64,000 nucleotides of DNA from Bradyrhizobium canariense. Its GTDB lineage: Bacteria > Pseudomonadota > Alphaproteobacteria > Rhizobiales > Xanthobacteraceae. This document shows positions 59,901-64,000 of the stretch, piece after piece. A program made the translations under genes and the position numbers. The notes beneath the pieces were generated by a model. The model was not told where the DNA came from and ran no database searches. It worked only from the letters and a program-made list of their open reading frames with translations. Every line of letters starts with the position of its first letter. The first letter of the stretch is position 1. The stretch covers positions 62,001-126,000 of the forward strand of contig NZ_VSST01000034.1 in NCBI RefSeq assembly GCF_019402665.1. Reading direction: 5' to 3'.

Positions 59901-62264
59901 CTACACAGCCATCTTCCGATGCAACACCGGCGCGCCGGTGGTGAGGCTTTCGGCCGCATCGATGATGGCGTTGGCGTCGATGCCGTAGTGGCGGTAGAGG
60001 TCGGCGATGGTGCCGGTCTGGCCGAACTGCTCGACGCCGAGTGCCTCGACGCGATGGCCGCGGACGCTGCCGAGCCAGCCGAGCGCCGCCGGATGTCCGT
60101 CGATCACGGTCACGATGCCGCAGTCGCGCGGCAGCGGCGCGAGCAGTTTTTCGATGTGGCTGAGATGCTGCACGCCGCGCCGATCCCGGCGCAATTTCCG
60201 TGCGGCGGTCCACCCCGCATGCAGACGATCTGCGGACGTGATCGCGAGCAGGCCGATGTCGCGCCGGCTCTCGCCGATGAAGCCGGTCGCTTCGATCGCT
60301 TCCGGCGCAACGGCGCCGGTATAGGCGATGACGGCTTCGGCATTGGGGCCCGGCTTGCGCAGCCAATAGGCGCCGTCGGTGATGCCCTGCGCAAGCTCCG
60401 GTGTCATGATCCGCTGCACCTGCTCGATGCTGCGCGTCGACAGCCGCAAATAGACCGAGCCGCCCTCGCCCGGATCGCGCTGCATGTGGTTGAAACCCCA
60501 ACCCATGATCACGGCGAGTTCGTCGACGAAGGCCGGCTCGAACGAGGAAAGGCCGTCCTGCGCCATGCCGATCAAAGGCGTTGCGATCGACTGGTGCGCG
60601 CCGCCTTCGGGTGCCAGCGTGATGCCCGACGGCGTTGCCGCCACCATGAAGCGGGCATCCTGGTAGCATGCATAGTTCAGCGCATCGAGACCGCGCTCGA
60701 TGAAGGGATCGTAGAGCGTGCCGACCGGCAGCAACCGCTCGCCGTTGATCTGGTGCGACAGGCCGAGCGCCGAGAGCATGATGAACAGGTTCATCTCGGC
60801 GATGCCGAGTTCGAGATGCTGGCCCTTGGGCGAGAAGTCCCAGTTGAAGGTGGATGGAATTTTCTCGCTGCGGAATAAGTCCGCCTTCTCGCCGCGCGCA
60901 AACAGGCCGCGCCGGTTCACCCACGGACCGAGATTGGTCGAGACGGTGACGTCAGGCGAAGTCGTCACGATGCGCCTGGCAAGCTCGCTGTCGCCGCGCG
61001 CGATCTCGTTCAGCACCAGCCCAAAACCTTGCTGGGTCGACATCTGCGGCGCCGGCTTGAAGGCGAGCTGCGACGGCACCTCGATCACAGGCGCGGTGAG
61101 CCGGCGGCCGTCCTGGTTGAACGGCACGCCCGCGAGGAAGGCGTCGAACTCGGCAGGACTTTGCGCGAGACCCTCGTATCTGTCCCATTCGTGTCCGGGC
61201 CGGATGTTCTGGCTGTCGCGATATTTCTCCATCTGCGCGACTGTCATCAGGCCGGCGTGGTTGTCCTTGTGGCCCTGGAACGGCAGGCCGACGCCCTTGA
61301 TGGTGTAGGCGATAAAGCAGACCGGGCGATCGTGATCGATGGATTCGAACGCATCCAGCATGCTCGCCATATCATGGCCGCCGAGGTTCGACATCAGCGC
61401 CAGCAATTCGTCGTCGCTGCGCTTGTCGATCAGTTTGGTGATGGGGCCCTGATCGCCGATCTCATCGTGAAGATGTTTGCGGAACGCCGCGCCGCCCTGA
61501 AAACACAAGGCGGCGTAGAGCGCGTTCGGGCAATTGTCGATCCAGCGCTTCAACGCCTCGCCGCCAGCTTCGGCAAAGGCCTCGCGCATCAGGCGGCCGT
61601 ATTTCACGATCACCACGTCCCAGCCGAAATTGCGGAATACGGTCTCGAACTTTTCCCAGAGGCCTTCGCGGACGACGGCGTCCAGCGACTGCCTGTTGTA
61701 GTCGACCACCCACCAGGTGTTGCGCAGGCCGTGCTTCCAGCCTTCCGCCAGCGCCTCGAAGATGTTGCCCTCGTCCATCTCGGCGTCGCCGACCAGCGCA
61801 ATCATCCGCCCTTCGCGGCGATCCTTCATCCAGCCATGTGCCTTGACGTAGTCCTGCACCAGCGAGGCGAACAGCGTCTGCGCGACGCCGAGGCCGACCG
61901 AGCCCGTGGAGAAATCGACGTCGTCGACGTCCTTGGTGCGCGAGGGATAGGACTGCGCGCCCTTGAAGCCACGAAAATTCTCCAGCTTCTCGCGGCTCTG
62001 CCGGCCGAACAGATACTGGATGGCGTGGAACACCGGGCTCGCATGCGGCTTCACCGCGACGCGATCTTCGGGCTTCAGCACGTGGAAATACAGCGCCGAC
62101 ATGATGGTTGCGAGCGAGGCCGACGAGGCCTGATGTCCCCCAACCTTGAGGCCGTCCGCGTTCGCGCGGACGTGGTTGGCGTGATGGATGGTCCATGACG
62201 ACAGCCACAGCGCCTTGCGGGCGAGCGCGGTCAATGTGTCGAGGCGGGCGATATCAACGGGCAT
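59901..62264 (-). CDS. AceE-like (transketolase-type) 2-oxoacid dehydrogenase E1 component
   Basis: 787-residue TPP enzyme of the homodimeric E1 (AceE) family, about 100 residues shorter than E. coli AceE. The TPP motif is LVGDAEMDEGNIFEAL with the closing Asn in VVDYNRQSLD. Substrate-loop and active-site regions include HANHVRANADGLKVGGHQASSAS and the PYR domain with HLELGIAEMNLF. GGGAG lies 8 bases before the ATG at 62264. No dihydrolipoyl transacylase or lipoamide dehydrogenase gene is adjacent, so partner subunits would come from elsewhere. It is divergent from an Lrp/AsnC regulator, the same arrangement reported for the 2-oxobutyrate dehydrogenase mdeB next to Lrp-type mdeR in Pseudomonas putida; pyruvate or 2-oxobutyrate is therefore likely. 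Confidence 0.85.
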   Translation of the reverse strand: MPVDIARLDTLTALARKALWLSSWTIHHANHVRANADGLKVGGHQASSASLATIMSALYFHVLKPEDRVAVKPHASPVFHAIQYLFGRQSREKLENFRGFKGAQSYPSRTKDVDDVDFSTGSVGLGVAQTLFASLVQDYVKAHGWMKDRREGRMIALVGDAEMDEGNIFEALAEGWKHGLRNTWWVVDYNRQSLDAVVREGLWEKFETVFRNFGWDVVIVKYGRLMREAFAEAGGEALKRWIDNCPNALYAALCFQGGAAFRKHLHDEIGDQGPITKLIDKRSDDELLALMSNLGGHDMASMLDAFESIDHDRPVCFIAYTIKGVGLPFQGHKDNHAGLMTVAQMEKYRDSQNIRPGHEWDRYEGLAQSPAEFDAFLAGVPFNQDGRRLTAPVIEVPSQLAFKPAPQMSTQQGFGLVLNEIARGDSELARRIVTTSPDVTVSTNLGPWVNRRGLFARGEKADLFRSEKIPSTFNWDFSPKGQHLELGIAEMNLFIMLSALGLSHQINGERLLPVGTLYDPFIERGLDALNYACYQDARFMVAATPSGITLAPEGGAHQSIATPLIGMAQDGLSSFEPAFVDELAVIMGWGFNHMQRDPGEGGSVYLRLSTRSIEQVQRIMTPELAQGITDGAYWLRKPGPNAEAVIAYTGAVAPEAIEATGFIGESRRDIGLLAITSADRLHAGWTAARKLRRDRRGVQHLSHIEKLLAPLPRDCGIVTVIDGHPAALGWLGSVRGHRVEALGVEQFGQTGTIADLYRHYGIDANAIIDAAESLTTGAPVLHRKMAV

Positions 62265-62359
62265 GGCAATGCTCCCGGAAAACAGGTGCCGATGATACCC
62301 CTGCCGGAAGCGCCAAACTTCTCAATTTTTCGCGCAGTACCAGCCCATATTGGGATATC

Positions 62360-62377
62360 TTACCAATCGATCGGTAA
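62360..62377. promoter_or_regulatory. Putative Lrp/AsnC operator
   Basis: TTACCAATCGATCGGTAA: near-perfect 18-base palindrome (one mismatched pair), 19 bases before the Lrp-type gene and 95 bases before the divergent AceE-like gene. An Lrp protein bound here would repress itself and could activate or repress the dehydrogenase. Confidence 0.55.
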
Positions 62378-62396
62378 AAACGACAGGTTCATCCCA

Positions 62397-62858
62397 ATGC
62401 CCGCCCTCGACGCCATTGACCGAAAAATCCTCAGCTACCTCCAGAACGACAGCCGGCTGACCATGCAGGAGCTGGCCGATAAGGTCGGGCTGTCGGTGTC
62501 GCCCTGCCATCGCCGGGTCAAACTGCTCGAGGAACGCGGCGTCATCTCGCGCTACATCGCGACCGTCGACCAGAAGGCGCTGGGGCTGCATGTCAGCGTC
62601 TTCATCTCGATCAAGCTGGCGCGGCAGAAGGAGGAGGACCTCAACCGCTTCGCGCGCGCGATCTCGAAATGGGACGAGGTGCTGGAATGCTACCTGATGA
62701 CCGGCAACCGCGACTATCTTTTGCGCGTCGTCGCAGCCGACCTCGCCTCCTACGAGACCTTCCTCAAGACCAAGCTGACCCGGCTCGACGGCATCGCCTC
62801 GATCGAGTCGAGCTTCGCGCTCAGCCAGGTGAAATATTCGATCGCGCTACCGGTGTGA
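62397..62858 (+). CDS. Lrp/AsnC family transcriptional regulator
   Basis: 153-residue regulator of full family length. The N-terminal helix-turn-helix is LDAIDRKILSYLQNDSRLTMQELADKVGLSVSPCHRRVKLLEERGVI, at residues 4-50 (indicated by its ends LDAIDR and ERGVI). The C-terminal RAM ligand domain includes ECYLMTGNRDYLLRV, where amino acids bind. ATG 62397 is used; the open frame from 62286 runs through the operator and is not conserved. It is divergent from the AceE-like gene and its palindromic operator lies between them. It probably senses an amino acid whose breakdown gives the E1 substrate. Confidence 0.93.
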   Translation: MPALDAIDRKILSYLQNDSRLTMQELADKVGLSVSPCHRRVKLLEERGVISRYIATVDQKALGLHVSVFISIKLARQKEEDLNRFARAISKWDEVLECYLMTGNRDYLLRVVAADLASYETFLKTKLTRLDGIASIESSFALSQVKYSIALPV

Positions 62859-62862
62859 GGCA

Positions 62863-63942
62863 TCATCGCCACGGCTGCACGATGATCTTGGTGTGCGCTT
62901 CAGGATTGGCGAGATCGGCGAAAGCCTTTGCGACGCCATCGATGCCGATCTCGGCCGTCACCATCGCAGCCGCATCCACCTTCCCTTCCGCGATCAGGCG
63001 CAGCGAAGCTGCGAATTCGTCCGGCGTGTAGCCGAGCACGTACTGAACGTTGAGCTCCTTCATGATGCCGAGCATGGGCTCGCTCCTGTCGGTCTCCATG
63101 CAGACGCCGACCACGACGATCCTGGCATCGCGCGGCGCGCCTTCGAACACCTGCTGCAACAGACCAGGCACGCCGACGCATTCGAAGATGATCGCGGGCT
63201 TCAGCGCGGGCAGCATCGCCTGGAACGGCGGGCGCGCCGCCTTTTCCGCGTCCGACATTTGCGCATGCTCGGCCCAGATCGCATAGGGCTGCGACACCCT
63301 TGGATCCACGACGATATCGGCGCCGAGTTTTGCCGCAAGCGCGCGCCGCGCCGGCGAATAGTCGGCCGCGACGATCGGATGCAGGCCCTTGAGCTTCAGC
63401 GCCGCAATCACCGCGAGCCCGACCGGGCCGCAGCCGATCACGAGCGGCACTTCGCCGCCTCGGATATTGGCCTTGGCGACGGCGTGAACACCGACCGCGA
63501 GCGGTTCGGTGAGCGCGGCATGCTCCGGCGCGAGACCGTTGGGTACCTCGAGCAGCAGCGCTTCGCTCAGTAGCATCGCCTCGGCATAGCCGCCAATATT
63601 TTCGTTGGAATAGCCGATGCCCTCGATGCCCTGCGGCGTCACGAGGGCCGGCAGCGAGCACACGCGCGTGCCCGGCTTGAGCTTGCGCACAGTGCCCGGG
63701 CCGAAATCGACGATCTCGCAGCAGAACTCATGGCCGAACACGACGTCGCGGGCGAGGTCCATCGGCTTGCGGCCGCTCTTTCGCGCCATCTCCACCATGC
63801 GATGGGCGTGCTGGCGCGCGTGCAGGTCAGAGCCGCAGATGCCGCAGGCGAGCGTCTTGACCAGCACCTGGCCGGGGCCGGGCTTTGGCTCCGCCATCCG
63901 ATCGACGACAATCTCACCGTTCCTGAAAATCGCAGCGCGCAT
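62863..63942 (-). CDS. Zinc-type alcohol dehydrogenase family protein (MDR) lacking the structural zinc lobe
   Basis: 359-residue medium-chain dehydrogenase. Catalytic zinc ligands are Cys36 (GICGSDLH) and His70/Glu71 (FGHEF); the proton-relay His is His41. The Rossmann fold is in PLVIGCGPVGLAVIAALK. The four-cysteine structural-zinc lobe is missing: only one Cys occurs in the equivalent segment (GTRVCSLPALVTPQG). GGGAGG precedes the ATG at 63942 by about 7 bases. It is convergent with the Lrp gene (4-base gap), so it is not in the same operon. Substrate unknown; alcohols, sugars and polyols are all possible. Confidence 0.9.
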   Translation of the reverse strand: MRAAIFRNGEIVVDRMAEPKPGPGQVLVKTLACGICGSDLHARQHAHRMVEMARKSGRKPMDLARDVVFGHEFCCEIVDFGPGTVRKLKPGTRVCSLPALVTPQGIEGIGYSNENIGGYAEAMLLSEALLLEVPNGLAPEHAALTEPLAVGVHAVAKANIRGGEVPLVIGCGPVGLAVIAALKLKGLHPIVAADYSPARRALAAKLGADIVVDPRVSQPYAIWAEHAQMSDAEKAARPPFQAMLPALKPAIIFECVGVPGLLQQVFEGAPRDARIVVVGVCMETDRSEPMLGIMKELNVQYVLGYTPDEFAASLRLIAEGKVDAAAMVTAEIGIDGVAKAFADLANPEAHTKIIVQPWR

Positions 63943-64000
63943 TGGGCTCCTCCCGGCTTGTTGGAGCCATTGATAGCACGAAGCGGACGCGTGAACTTGC

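Overview
The window is a GC-rich, gene-dense stretch of alphaproteobacterial chromosome, most consistent with Bradyrhizobium or a close relative. Reasons: many Opp/Dpp, NitT/TauT and TRAP uptake systems, a rhizobial-style SMP-30 lactonase and uronate dehydrogenase, several families of intergenic palindromic repeats like those in Bradyrhizobium genomes, and close family matches throughout. The genus is an inference from family content; there is no rRNA or marker gene. I see no CRISPR array, tRNA, rRNA, intact insertion sequence, prophage or replication origin.

Layout. 1-2.8 kb (minus): the start of an epoxide-hydrolase-like gene, a wax ester synthase/diacylglycerol acyltransferase, an alpha/beta hydrolase and a small DUF6489 protein. 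3.1-16.9 kb (plus): two complete Opp/Dpp-type ABC importers flanking a gamma-glutamyltransferase and a DUF1028 protein, apparently a gamma-glutamyl or peptide uptake and hydrolysis locus, with a sigma-54-like promoter match in front. 17.1-22.1 kb (minus): a tightly overlapped signalling operon of membrane histidine kinase, stand-alone receiver, receiver-adenylate cyclase fusion and a RidA-like protein. 22.2-27.3 kb (minus): a tetR-MFP-RND efflux operon with its own palindromic operator and terminator. 27.4-33.2 kb: a split TPP-dependent decarboxylase, a cytochrome P450, ornithine aminotransferase and a large Pro/Gln-rich exported protein with two LTxxQ-type domains.

33.2-34.4 kb is a gene-poor, visibly more AT-rich scar. 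It holds a frameshifted small gene, several hairpins, a perfect tandem 16-mer and a duplicated 3' end of the LTxxQ gene. 34.4-42.9 kb (minus) is an uncharacterised catabolic operon: NitT/TauT-type ABC importer, enolase-superfamily enzyme, Gfo/Idh/MocA dehydrogenase, DUF993 (DHDPS-like) protein and a TIM-barrel isomerase, with a TetR gene just upstream. 43.1-48.4 kb holds a VOC protein, two PfkB-family sugar kinases, a ferredoxin reductase and an enoyl-CoA hydratase/isomerase.

48.4-59.7 kb looks like sugar-acid metabolism: a TRAP transporter, an IlvD/Edd dehydratase with a divergent GntR regulator and a clear pair of inverted operator-like sites, then an MFS transporter, uronate dehydrogenase, SMP-30 lactonase and aldehyde dehydrogenase. 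59.9-63.9 kb holds an AceE-like 2-oxoacid dehydrogenase E1 with a divergent Lrp/AsnC regulator and a zinc-type alcohol dehydrogenase. The most interesting loci are the 34.4-42.9 kb catabolic operon, the GGT/DUF1028 double-importer cluster, the cAMP-output two-component operon and the decayed segment at 33.2-34.4 kb.
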